Assembly (NCBI GenBank): GCA_934351255.1
Contig: CAKRJH010000002.1
Coordinates: 1-64,000, forward strand
From: an uncultured Lachnospiraceae bacterium
GTDB taxonomy: Bacteria; Bacillota; Clostridia; Lachnospirales; Lachnospiraceae
Direction of reading: 5' to 3'
DNA length: 64,000 bases
A model generated the notes under the pieces. The model worked only from the letters and a program-made list of their open reading frames with translations. It searched no databases and had not been told where the DNA came from. Below are positions 26,178 through 33,354 of the stretch, one piece after another. Every line of letters starts with the position of its first letter. Positions within the stretch are counted from its first letter, which is position 1. A program made the position numbers and the translations under genes.

Positions 26178-27200
26178 ATGATTTGGAAGAAGGTACTATA
26201 TTTTATTGGGATAGTTCTGTGTTGTTCCACAGGCTTTCTGATTGCAAAGACGCAGGCTACGGTAACAGATTCTCTGGATGTCATCCAGAAGGATTATGAT
26301 ACCACCTTATCGACCGTAGATCTGAAAGGGATCAAGGTAAATTCAGATTCAGACATTGTCAATATACTTCTTGTCGGCAACGATTACCGAGAGGAAACCG
26401 GTTACGGTGCCAGCGGTCTGACCGATACCATGCTGATCGCAACACTTGACAAGAAACACAATGCATTAAAACTGACTTCCCTGATGCGAGATCAGTTAGT
26501 TGACATTCCGGGACATGGTCAGAATAAATTAAACGCTGCCAATTCCTGGGGCGGGATCAAACTCTTATATCAGACCATAGCCCAGAATTACAACATCAAG
26601 TTGGATGGCTATGTTGAGGTGAGTTTCCAGGCCTTTGTCCGTGTGGTCAATGACGTCGGCGGAGTCGAGTTGGAACTGACACAGTCCGAAGCAGATTATC
26701 TGAACTCAACAAACTATATTCGTAAGAAAGAATACCGTAACGTCAAGGCCGGCAAACAGACATTGAACGGAAGCCAGGCACTTGGATACTGCCGTATCCG
26801 TAAGGAAGGCACGACGATCAATGGCCTGAGAGATGATTATGGACGTACCTGGAGACAGCGAACCACGATCAATGCCATCTTTGACAAGGTAAAAAAACTT
26901 CCGATGTCAGAGTGGCTGCATATCTGCAAGGACGTTCTCAAATATGTCAAAACCGATCTGAAGAACAAACAGATCATTGGATATGTCAAAGATGTCGTTT
27001 TCATGGGAACGACGGACATCAAACAGTTACAGATTCCTTATCCACACACGTTTGGATCCGGAAGTGTACCCGGAGTCGGATCCTGTCTGACGATCGATGC
27101 CGCACAGCAGTCTGCGATACTCAAGCAGTTTATCTTCGACTACAACGGCAAGAAAGAATTTGAATACAACGATGGCACGACCGCGTTACCGGCACAATAA
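26178..27200 (+). CDS. second LCP family cell-wall ligase
   Basis: This 340-residue LCP protein has a helix at ~5-25 and the same catalytic pattern as its neighbour (LTSLMRDQ, DDYGRTWRQRTT), so both should transfer cell-wall polymers. The start at 26178 has AGGAGA upstream; the frame runs 17 codons further without support. It is a tandem paralogue of the 25030 gene, diverging mainly at the ends, and it lacks the Ser/Thr-rich tail. Unlike the first gene it has no structured leader. It is followed immediately by a ~92-bp hairpin repeat. Confidence 0.92.
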   Translation: MIWKKVLYFIGIVLCCSTGFLIAKTQATVTDSLDVIQKDYDTTLSTVDLKGIKVNSDSDIVNILLVGNDYREETGYGASGLTDTMLIATLDKKHNALKLTSLMRDQLVDIPGHGQNKLNAANSWGGIKLLYQTIAQNYNIKLDGYVEVSFQAFVRVVNDVGGVELELTQSEADYLNSTNYIRKKEYRNVKAGKQTLNGSQALGYCRIRKEGTTINGLRDDYGRTWRQRTTINAIFDKVKKLPMSEWLHICKDVLKYVKTDLKNKQIIGYVKDVVFMGTTDIKQLQIPYPHTFGSGSVPGVGSCLTIDAAQQSAILKQFIFDYNGKKEFEYNDGTTALPAQ

Positions 27201-27445
27201 AAAAGGGCAAAATCAGCATTTTGCCCTTGCAAGAATTGCTTCGCAATTCTTGTTGGCTTATCGATAGATTATGAGCAGTTTCCTATAAATAAAAAAGGGC
27301 AAAATCAGCATTTTGCCCTTGCAAGAATTGCTTCGCAATTCTTGTTGGCTTATCGATAGATTATGAGCAGTTTCCTATAAATAAAAAAAGGGCAAAATCA
27401 GCATTTTGCCCTTGCAAGAATTGCTTCGCAATTCTTGTTGAATAA
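27201..27445. repeat. tandem ~92-bp repeat with two hairpins per unit
   Basis: There are two full copies and a third partial copy. The units start at about 27205, 27297 and 27390 (spacing 92 and 93). Each holds GGGCAAAATCAGCATTTTGC-C-C, a perfect hairpin, then CAAGAATTGC-TTC-GCAATTCTTG, a second perfect hairpin. The first two copies also share a ~40-base tail, nearly identical between them. The third diverges after the second hairpin but remains partly similar. No T-run follows the first hairpin. Confidence 0.9.
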
Positions 27446-27471
27446 GCGATACATTATGAACAATAAAAAAC

Positions 27472-27498
27472 AGCCCTTCACCTTGGTGAGGGGCTTTC
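27472..27498 (+). terminator. hairpin between the repeat and yhbY
   Basis: AGCCCTTCACC and GGTGAGGGGCT form an 11-pair stem (one G-T) with a very short loop, followed by TTTC. It may be a weak terminator or attenuator. It lies about 20 bases before the yhbY ATG. Confidence 0.45.
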
Positions 27499-27515
27499 TA
27501 AGAGGAGAGAAACCT

Positions 27516-27836
27516 ATGACAAGCAAAGAGAGAGCCGCGCTCAAGACACAGGCAATGAAAATCGACAGCATCTTCCAGATTGGCAAATCAAGTCTGACTC
27601 CGGCCCAGACCGAGGCGATCAAAGACGCTCTGGAAGCAAGAGAACTGATCAAAATCTCCGTGCTCAAGAACTGCATGGATGATCCCAGAGAACTGGCAGA
27701 GATCATTGCACAGCGCACCGGATCACAGGTTGTTCAGGTGATTGGCAAAAAGATCGTTCTCTACAAATTAAATCCGAAAAAAGAAGAGAAGAGAAGACAG
27801 AAAGCCAAACTTGAAAAGGCAAAGAAAAAGTCATGA
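27516..27836 (+). CDS. yhbY: YhbY-type RNA-binding protein (CRM domain)
   Basis: This 106-residue protein has the CRM/YhbY fold, which binds rRNA and assists 50S subunit assembly. The conserved segments are IFQIGKSSLTPAQTEAIKDAL and ELIKISVLKN. The Lys-rich C-terminus (KKEEKRRQKAKLEKAKKKS) is likely an RNA-binding tail. The start at 27516 has AGGAG in front; the frame continues upstream without support. Its last bases overlap nadD by four (ATGA), heading a translation-coupled set yhbY-nadD-yqeK-rsfS that is conserved in Firmicutes. Confidence 0.9.
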   Translation: MTSKERAALKTQAMKIDSIFQIGKSSLTPAQTEAIKDALEARELIKISVLKNCMDDPRELAEIIAQRTGSQVVQVIGKKIVLYKLNPKKEEKRRQKAKLEKAKKKS

Positions 27837-28480
27837 CTGCCAGAAAAGTAGGCATTCTGGGAGGGACATTTAACCCGGTCCACAAGGGACATCTGACAAT
27901 GGCCAGATCAGTGCTTGATACCGGAATCGTCGATGAAGTCTGGATGATGCCATCTAATATTCCGCCTCACAAAGCGCATACCGGGCTGGCATCCAAAGAA
28001 GCACGCAAAGAGATGATCCTGCGGATGATCCGGAACGAGCCAAAGATTCATTTTTCAGATTTTGAGTGGAAAAGAGACGGATTCACCTATACAGCGGAGA
28101 CTTTGCCACTATTGTTTGAGGCATATCCTGAACTGAGCTTTTCCTTTATCATCGGTGGTGATTCCCTGTGTACCTTTGCACACTGGTACCGCCCCGATCT
28201 GATCCTCGATTCTATTCCGATCCTGGCAGTGGGCAGACCGGGAAGCCAACCGGAACAAATGCACCAGATTGCCGATTCGCTGATGGCACAGTTTGGCGGA
28301 TCGATCCGCTGTATTCCGATGAAACTTCTGGATATAAGCTCCAGTGACATTCGATCCGCAGCGGCTATTGGCTGCGACATTACACCATATGTCGGCAGGG
28401 ATGTGGCAGATTATATTGTGTCACATCATATATATTCCGACAGGGGAGAGGATACGAATCATGGAACAAAAAGAGATTGA
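27833..28480 (+). CDS. nadD: nicotinate-nucleotide adenylyltransferase
   Basis: This 215-residue enzyme makes deamido-NAD from nicotinate mononucleotide and ATP, a step of NAD synthesis. The nucleotidyltransferase HxGH-type motif is visible as GGTFNPVHKGHL (residues ~11-22), and the ISSxxIR motif as DISSSDIRS. Length is the usual ~200. It overlaps yhbY by four bases and yqeK by 20. Confidence 0.95.
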   Translation: MTARKVGILGGTFNPVHKGHLTMARSVLDTGIVDEVWMMPSNIPPHKAHTGLASKEARKEMILRMIRNEPKIHFSDFEWKRDGFTYTAETLPLLFEAYPELSFSFIIGGDSLCTFAHWYRPDLILDSIPILAVGRPGSQPEQMHQIADSLMAQFGGSIRCIPMKLLDISSSDIRSAAAIGCDITPYVGRDVADYIVSHHIYSDRGEDTNHGTKRD

Positions 28481-29075
28481 AAAACTACAGGAAAAGGTGC
28501 GGGACCGCATGACCGAGAAGCGTTTTCTGCACACTGTAGGAGTACGCTATACGGCCTGTATGCTTGCAATGAAATACAATGTGGATCTGGACAGGGCATC
28601 CATCGCAGGTGTGTTGCATGACTGTGCCAAATGTCTGAGCGACGAGCGTATGCTCAAAGAATGCTCAGATGCGCATATTCCTGTATCTGAGCTAGAAGCG
28701 CGCAATCCCCATCTGCTTCACGGCAAACTGGGAGCCTATTACGCACAGACGAGGTACGACATTGAGGATGATGAGATCCTCTCAGCCATCCGGTGCCATA
28801 CCATTGGCAAACCGAATATGACCACACTTGAGGAAATCCTGTTTGTCGCCGATTACATTGAACCACACCGCAAACCACTGACGATACTGCCGCAGATCCG
28901 ACAAACGGCCTTTACCGATCTGAGAGAAGCCGTCTATCTGATCATGAAAGCGACTCTTGATTATCTGACAGAAGTCACGACAGAGGGAAAAGGCAGACTG
29001 CGGGAGATCGATCCCGGAACCCGTGAAGCCTTTGCATATTATGAACAATTACACCAACACAAGGAGGATATCTAA
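28461..29075 (+). CDS. yqeK: HD-domain nucleotide hydrolase, YqeK family
   Basis: This 204-residue HD-domain protein resembles YqeK, which cleaves diadenosine tetraphosphate symmetrically. The metal ligands are HTVGV (His), VLHDCAK (His-Asp), and LHGKLGAY and IRCHTIG (His). The start at 28461 has GGGGAGAGG upstream; the gene overlaps nadD by 20 bases. The stop TAA shares its last A with the rsfS start (TAATG). Position between nadD and rsfS is as in Bacillus. Confidence 0.9.
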   Translation: MEQKEIEKLQEKVRDRMTEKRFLHTVGVRYTACMLAMKYNVDLDRASIAGVLHDCAKCLSDERMLKECSDAHIPVSELEARNPHLLHGKLGAYYAQTRYDIEDDEILSAIRCHTIGKPNMTTLEEILFVADYIEPHRKPLTILPQIRQTAFTDLREAVYLIMKATLDYLTEVTTEGKGRLREIDPGTREAFAYYEQLHQHKEDI

Positions 29076-29431
29076 TGGAGACAAAGAAAATGGCATATAC
29101 TGCCTGGAAAGCACTTGACGATAAAAAAGCCGAGGACATTAAGATCATTGATATTCATGAAATCTCGACACTGGCCGACTATTTCATCATTGCAGGAGCC
29201 GGAAGTGCACCACAGGTACAGGCCTGTATGGATGAGGTGGAAGAGCAGATGCACAAAGCCGGATATGCGCTGCAGAGGACAGAGGGAAACCGGGACAGCA
29301 GCTGGGTGCTGATGGATTTCAAGGATATTGTAGTCCATATCTTTCTTCGCGAAGACCGGCTTTTCTATGATCTTGAAAGAATCTGGTCTGACGGAAAACA
29401 GATACTGCCTGATGAGATTATGTCTGAATAA
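29075..29431 (+). CDS. rsfS: ribosomal silencing factor
   Basis: This 118-residue protein binds L14 on the large ribosomal subunit and blocks joining of the subunits in starved cells. The family signature is ISTLADYFIIAGAGSAPQVQ with WVLMDFKDIVVHIF and YDLERIW. The length matches. The gene shares one base with yqeK. A strong terminator stem that also carries part of the lexA control region lies just after it. Confidence 0.93.
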   Translation: METKKMAYTAWKALDDKKAEDIKIIDIHEISTLADYFIIAGAGSAPQVQACMDEVEEQMHKAGYALQRTEGNRDSSWVLMDFKDIVVHIFLREDRLFYDLERIWSDGKQILPDEIMSE

Positions 29432-29442
29432 ACCATCCCTGA

Positions 29443-29482
29443 TGTCAAACAGATGTTCACGAACATTTGTTTGACATTTTTT
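29443..29482 (+). terminator. terminator of the yhbY-rsfS unit
   Basis: TGTCAAACA (29443-29451) pairs with TGTTTGACA (29468-29476), and the stem continues through ATGTTC/GAACAT. A T-run follows. The right arm doubles as the -35 and LexA box of the lexA promoter. Confidence 0.8.
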
Positions 29483-29499
29483 ATCAAATATGATACTGT
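29460..29499 (+). promoter_or_regulatory. lexA promoter with LexA box
   Basis: TTGACA (29471-29476) and TACTGT (29494-29499) are 17 bases apart, with TGA as an extended -10. CGAACATTTGTTTG (29460-29473) matches the Gram-positive LexA box CGAACATATGTTCG at 12 of 14 positions. It overlaps the -35, so LexA would repress its own gene. Confidence 0.7.
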
Positions 29500-29540
29500 T
29501 TTACTAACAAACGGAATGACACCACAGGAGGTTCGTCTAT

Positions 29541-30158
29541 ATGGGTAAGGGTAAAATCACACCGAAGCAGCAGGAAATACTGGATTACATCAAACAGGAG
29601 ATTCTGGAGAGAGGGTATCCGCCCGCTGTCCGCGAGATCTGCAGTGCAGTCCATCTCAAATCCACATCATCGGTTCATTCTCATCTGGAAAGCCTTGAGA
29701 AAAACGGATACATCCGAAGAGACCCTTCCAAGCCAAGAGCTATCGAGATCGTGGATGATGAATTTAACCTGTCACGACGCGAGATCATCAATGTTCCTTT
29801 GCTGGGACAGGTTGCAGCCGGAGAACCGATCTTTGCAGAGCAGAATATTGAGGGATATTTTCCTCTGCTCTCCGAGGACATGCCGAGTGGAGAGGCCTTT
29901 ATGTTAAAGGTGCGCGGAGAGAGCATGATCAATATCGGAATCTACGATGGAGATCAGATCATTGTTCAGAAACAGAACACCGCATCCAATGGCGATCTGG
30001 TCGTCGCATTGGTGGAGGACTCCGCTACGGTGAAGACCTTCTACAAGGAAAACGGGCATTACCGCCTGCAGCCGGAAAATGACTCGATGGATCCGATCAT
30101 TGTCGATCAGGTAGATATCCTTGGCAAAGTCACCGGTTTATTCCGCAGATATCATTAG
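29541..30158 (+). CDS. lexA: SOS response repressor LexA
   Basis: LexA binds SOS operators and cleaves itself when stimulated by RecA filaments. The N-terminal winged helix (1-65) has the recognition region STSSVHSHLESLEKNGYI, very close to the Bacillus protein, so the CGAAC-type box is expected. The linker carries the cleavage site Ala93-Gly94 (QVAAGEP). The catalytic pair is Ser128 (GESM) and Lys165 (ATVKTF). The 205-residue length is usual. It is autoregulated by the box at 29460-29473 and ends at a terminator. Confidence 0.97.
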   Translation: MGKGKITPKQQEILDYIKQEILERGYPPAVREICSAVHLKSTSSVHSHLESLEKNGYIRRDPSKPRAIEIVDDEFNLSRREIINVPLLGQVAAGEPIFAEQNIEGYFPLLSEDMPSGEAFMLKVRGESMINIGIYDGDQIIVQKQNTASNGDLVVALVEDSATVKTFYKENGHYRLQPENDSMDPIIVDQVDILGKVTGLFRRYH

Positions 30159-30178
30159 ACCATGCCAATGAACGAACC

Positions 30179-30215
30179 AGTCCGCATAGACACTATGACT
30201 ATGCGGACTGTCTTT
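30179..30215 (+). terminator. lexA terminator
   Basis: AGTCCGCATA (30179-30188) and TATGCGGACT (30200-30209) form a perfect ten-pair stem followed by GTCTTTC, a modest T-run. Confidence 0.75.
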
Positions 30216-30291
30216 CGTTATGTACAAATATCAGATCTTCAACTTATAACCAAACAAAGAAGTAATTTACAGAAAAGGAAGTGCAATACCT

Positions 30292-30897
30292 ATGAAACGA
30301 CTGGAACAGCAGATGCAGTTTATCGAACGCCTTGATGCGATGAAACAGATTGGACGACAGACCTATCTCAGTGATGGCAGCCGCAAGGAAAATGATGCAG
30401 AACATTCGTGGCACCTCGCTATTATGGCCATGTTGCTGACGGAATACGCGGAGGAACCGGTAGACAGACTTCATGTCATCGAGATGGTACTGATCCACGA
30501 TATCATTGAGATTGAAGCAGGGGATACCTACGCCTACGACAAACAGGCTCATACGACCAAACAGGCCCGCGAGACCCTGGCTGCGGATCATCTGTTCTCC
30601 ATGCTTCCGGAGGATCAGGAAAAGCGTCTGCGTGCCCTCTGGGATGAGTTTGAGGCCTATGAGACCCCGGAGGCCAAATTTGCCCATATGCTGGACAATG
30701 TTCAGCCTACCATGTTAAACCACGCCTCCGATGCCAAAGCATGGGAAGAACACCAGGTCCGCCTGAGCCAGATCCTGAACAGAAATAAAAGAGGCTCCGA
30801 GACATCCCGGGAATTATGGCAGTATCAATATAATCAATTTATCAGACCACATGTCCGGACCGGACAGATCATAAAGGATAGGGAAGAGCCGGTGTGA
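30292..30897 (+). CDS. HD-domain 5'-deoxynucleotidase (YfbR-like)
   Basis: This 201-residue HD protein resembles YfbR-type 5'-deoxynucleotidases and related HD hydrolases. The metal site is visible in NDAEHSWHLAI (His residues), LIHDIIEIEAGD (His-Asp) and the later MLDNVQP (Asp). The substrate is not certain. It lies between lexA and the LexA-controlled YneA-like gene, so a nucleotide-pool role in the SOS response is a reasonable guess, but I see no LexA box directly before it. AAGGAAG precedes the start. Confidence 0.82.
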   Translation: MKRLEQQMQFIERLDAMKQIGRQTYLSDGSRKENDAEHSWHLAIMAMLLTEYAEEPVDRLHVIEMVLIHDIIEIEAGDTYAYDKQAHTTKQARETLAADHLFSMLPEDQEKRLRALWDEFEAYETPEAKFAHMLDNVQPTMLNHASDAKAWEEHQVRLSQILNRNKRGSETSRELWQYQYNQFIRPHVRTGQIIKDREEPV

Positions 30898-30924
30898 TCA
30901 TCATTTTCCCCGCGGCACAACATC

Positions 30925-30938
30925 CGAATATTTGTTCG
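30925..30938. promoter_or_regulatory. LexA box 1 upstream of the YneA-like gene
   Basis: CGAATATTTGTTCG matches CGAACATATGTTCG at 12 of 14 positions. It lies just upstream of the -35. Confidence 0.6.
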
Positions 30939-30946
30939 ATTTTCTG

Positions 30947-30975
30947 TTGACAAACGTATGTTCGCATGCTATATT
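30947..30975 (+). promoter_or_regulatory. promoter of the YneA-like gene
   Basis: TTGACA (30947-30952) and TATATT (30970-30975) are 17 bases apart. LexA boxes lie upstream of it, within its spacer, and just downstream. Confidence 0.75.
30951..30964. promoter_or_regulatory. LexA box 2, within the promoter
   Basis: CAAACGTATGTTCG is, on the other strand, CGAACATACGTTTG, 12 of 14 matches to the LexA box. It overlaps the -35 and the spacer. Confidence 0.7.
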
Positions 30976-30981
30976 ATGTAT

Positions 30982-30995
30982 AGAACATACGTTTG
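30982..30995. promoter_or_regulatory. LexA box 3, at the transcription start
   Basis: AGAACATACGTTTG matches the LexA box at 11 of 14 positions and lies just downstream of the -10. Confidence 0.6.
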
Positions 30996-31021
30996 TAGTT
31001 ATCCGAACAGGAGGCATCGAT

Positions 31022-31405
31022 ATGAAAAAGAGAACAAGAAGACACACCGCTACGATCCGTTTATTTTCAGTATCTGTTTTATTGATTTCCATCGTCCTCG
31101 GAACCGCATTTCAGGTATCACATCATAAGAATTCCGACGCCTCTGCGTTGACCGGCAGAGAAAAACATGTCATTATCGTGCAGGTCGAGAAGGAGGATAC
31201 ACTCTGGAGCATTGCCTCTGAGTATTACACCTCTGACTGCGGCACGATGAACTCTTATATCAAAGAGATCAAGGAAAGCAACCACCTTTCTTCCGATACG
31301 ATCTACGAGGATTCGACGATCCTGGTTCCTGTCTGGAAACAGCAGATCGACGCCTCTCACGATGTACAGACTGAGGTTGTGGCTTCCTCAGATCCCATCT
31401 CATAA
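31022..31405 (+). CDS. YneA-like SOS cell division inhibitor
   Basis: The 127-residue protein has a basic N-terminus, one membrane helix (~12-30) and a LysM domain (~50-105, VEKEDTLWSIASEYY ... STILVP). This matches the architecture of YneA, the SOS-induced division inhibitor of Bacillus, which sits beside lexA in that genus. Start at 31022, AGGAGG seven bases upstream. The promoter carries three LexA-type boxes, so strong SOS control is expected. The name is inferred from architecture and control; sequence identity to YneA is modest. Confidence 0.75.
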   Translation: MKKRTRRHTATIRLFSVSVLLISIVLGTAFQVSHHKNSDASALTGREKHVIIVQVEKEDTLWSIASEYYTSDCGTMNSYIKEIKESNHLSSDTIYEDSTILVPVWKQQIDASHDVQTEVVASSDPIS

Positions 31406-31507
31406 TTCCTTTCGGGAAACCGGTACGGTTTCCCTGTTTTTGACTTGATTTTGCCCTTATTATCCTGTACTATTTTAATGGATATATACTGTAGAGGAGG
31501 GCATATT

Positions 31508-33283
31508 ATGTCAACGAGGACATCCACCGTTTCCCGGAAATTCACAGTTCCGGCATTCTTATTACTTATTGTGATTATGATTTGTGGTACCACATTCCCT
31601 GTATCATCACAGGCGGCCACTACAAAGATTAGGATTTCGACATCCGGCATGAAAGGATCGTATACCGGCAGAGGATATCAGGTATCTCTGGATCAAAAAA
31701 GAATTTCCAATACCAGTTTTCCTCCGGTTTGCGTCAAAAAGACCTGGATGATCCCCGCCGATCTGATTTCCAAACGTCTGAATTGTCAATCTGCCAAGTT
31801 TGACTCTAACGGACGTACATTGACGATCACGGATTTTACCGGACAGAAACAGATCGTTATTAAAGCCGGATCCAACAAGATGTCTGTCAACGGCAAAAAA
31901 TATAGCATGACAAAACCGGCAGTGATCGCAAAGAACTCCAGAACCGGGAAATCTATCATGTATGTACCTGCTGCATATGTTGCCAACAAACTGGGATACG
32001 CCTACAAAGTATCCGGCAAGAAGATCCATCTGACCACATTGCAGTTATTCTATCGAACCGCGAAAGATTCCTCGTATGATACGAGCAAATACTCCAATGC
32101 TCTGACGACAATTTCTCTGACCCGCAACTCCTCAAACTCCAGAAACATTCTAAACTTGGAGACTGCCAAAGAGACAACCCAGGACAATACCTCCGTTGCC
32201 ATCGATGATAACCTTGGTATCATTTCATATACCTTCCAAAACACGTATAATGCCCTGGAAGAGGGCGATCTTGACATATCCAACAAATATATCAAAAAGA
32301 TCTCTCTGTCCGTCTCAGGGACAAACACAGTGGTTCAGGTGCAGTATGACACCAGGCAGCGATATGATACCAGTCTGACAGATCAGGGGGCTGAGATCAG
32401 ATTTACTTCTGTATATTATTCCATGCAGATTCCTCTTCCGGAAGGAGTATCGTTCTCCAGCGTCCGGACGAACGATCTGTATGCAGACAATAAATTCTAT
32501 TTCGTGATCCCGGGACTTTGCAAAGACAAGATCAACGCAGATCTGTATTATCTGGATCATGAGATTTCCTCGGTTTCCGTCAAGGAAGATGAGTCTGCGG
32601 AAGAGACCAAGGTGGTCGTAAAGACCAAGGATCTGCAGGGTTACAAGATGGAAGAGGGAGATGGGTATTTCCGTGTGATCATGGGTGATCCTGACGATAT
32701 CTATGATAATATTGTCGTGCTGGATGCCGGACACGGCGATCATGATTCCGGTGCCACCAATCACGGCACTAAGGAAAAAAATCTGAATCTTGCCATGATC
32801 TATACGCATATGAAGAAATACTTCCCAGCAGACCAGACTCACATCAAGGCTTACTGGACCAGATCGGATGATACCTTTGTGGAGCTTATGGATCGTGCCA
32901 AATATGCGTCCAAGGTTTCCGCAGACATGTTTGTCAGCCTGCATATGAACAGTTGTGGTTCCGCTGCAGTATCTGGCCTGGAGGTATATTATTCCCTGTC
33001 CAACAACAAGGTAAGCCCAAGCAAACTGACCAGCAAGATTCTGGCCAGGAACATGCACGATACCCTGGTTTCTGATCTGAATGAGCCAACCCGAGGCGTA
33101 AAGACTGCTCAATACGTGGTATGCCGTTATAACACGGTACCGGCCATCTTAATTGAGCTGGGATTTATCTCCGGCAGCAGTGACTATAAGAAGCTTACAG
33201 ATCCTGCATATCAGAAAAAGGCATCTGCATCCATCTATAAATGTATCGCAAATACCTTTAAGGAATATCCATCGGTGCGTTAA
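31508..33283 (+). CDS. N-acetylmuramoyl-L-alanine amidase
   Basis: This 591-residue secreted amidase cleaves the bond between muramic acid and the stem peptide. A signal segment at ~15-35 is followed by a copper-amine-oxidase-like/stalk domain (~45-180), an AMIN-like region (~190-390) and a C-terminal Amidase_3 domain (~405-591). Zinc ligands are visible in VVLDAGHGDHDSG (His), KEKNLNLAM (Glu) and SLHMNSCG (His); the catalytic glutamate is in VPAILIELGFISG. The start at 31508 has GAGGAGGG upstream. It is monocistronic and ends at a bidirectional terminator. Confidence 0.9.
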   Translation: MSTRTSTVSRKFTVPAFLLLIVIMICGTTFPVSSQAATTKIRISTSGMKGSYTGRGYQVSLDQKRISNTSFPPVCVKKTWMIPADLISKRLNCQSAKFDSNGRTLTITDFTGQKQIVIKAGSNKMSVNGKKYSMTKPAVIAKNSRTGKSIMYVPAAYVANKLGYAYKVSGKKIHLTTLQLFYRTAKDSSYDTSKYSNALTTISLTRNSSNSRNILNLETAKETTQDNTSVAIDDNLGIISYTFQNTYNALEEGDLDISNKYIKKISLSVSGTNTVVQVQYDTRQRYDTSLTDQGAEIRFTSVYYSMQIPLPEGVSFSSVRTNDLYADNKFYFVIPGLCKDKINADLYYLDHEISSVSVKEDESAEETKVVVKTKDLQGYKMEEGDGYFRVIMGDPDDIYDNIVVLDAGHGDHDSGATNHGTKEKNLNLAMIYTHMKKYFPADQTHIKAYWTRSDDTFVELMDRAKYASKVSADMFVSLHMNSCGSAAVSGLEVYYSLSNNKVSPSKLTSKILARNMHDTLVSDLNEPTRGVKTAQYVVCRYNTVPAILIELGFISGSSDYKKLTDPAYQKKASASIYKCIANTFKEYPSVR

Positions 33284-33297
33284 GCCGATAAGATAAT

Positions 33298-33332
33298 AAA
33301 CGGCGAAAAGTTCTATGAGCTTTTCGCCGTTT
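33298..33332. terminator. bidirectional terminator, amidase / recombinase
   Basis: AAACGGCGAAAAG (33298-33310) and CTTTTCGCCGTTT (33320-33332) are perfect inverted arms between two converging genes. Confidence 0.85.
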
Positions 33333-33354
33333 AACATTAGACTCGCAGCCAGTT

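Noticed and set aside
27205..27440. CRISPR array
   Set aside because: The repeats are contiguous 92-bp units with internal hairpins, not short repeats separated by unique spacers.
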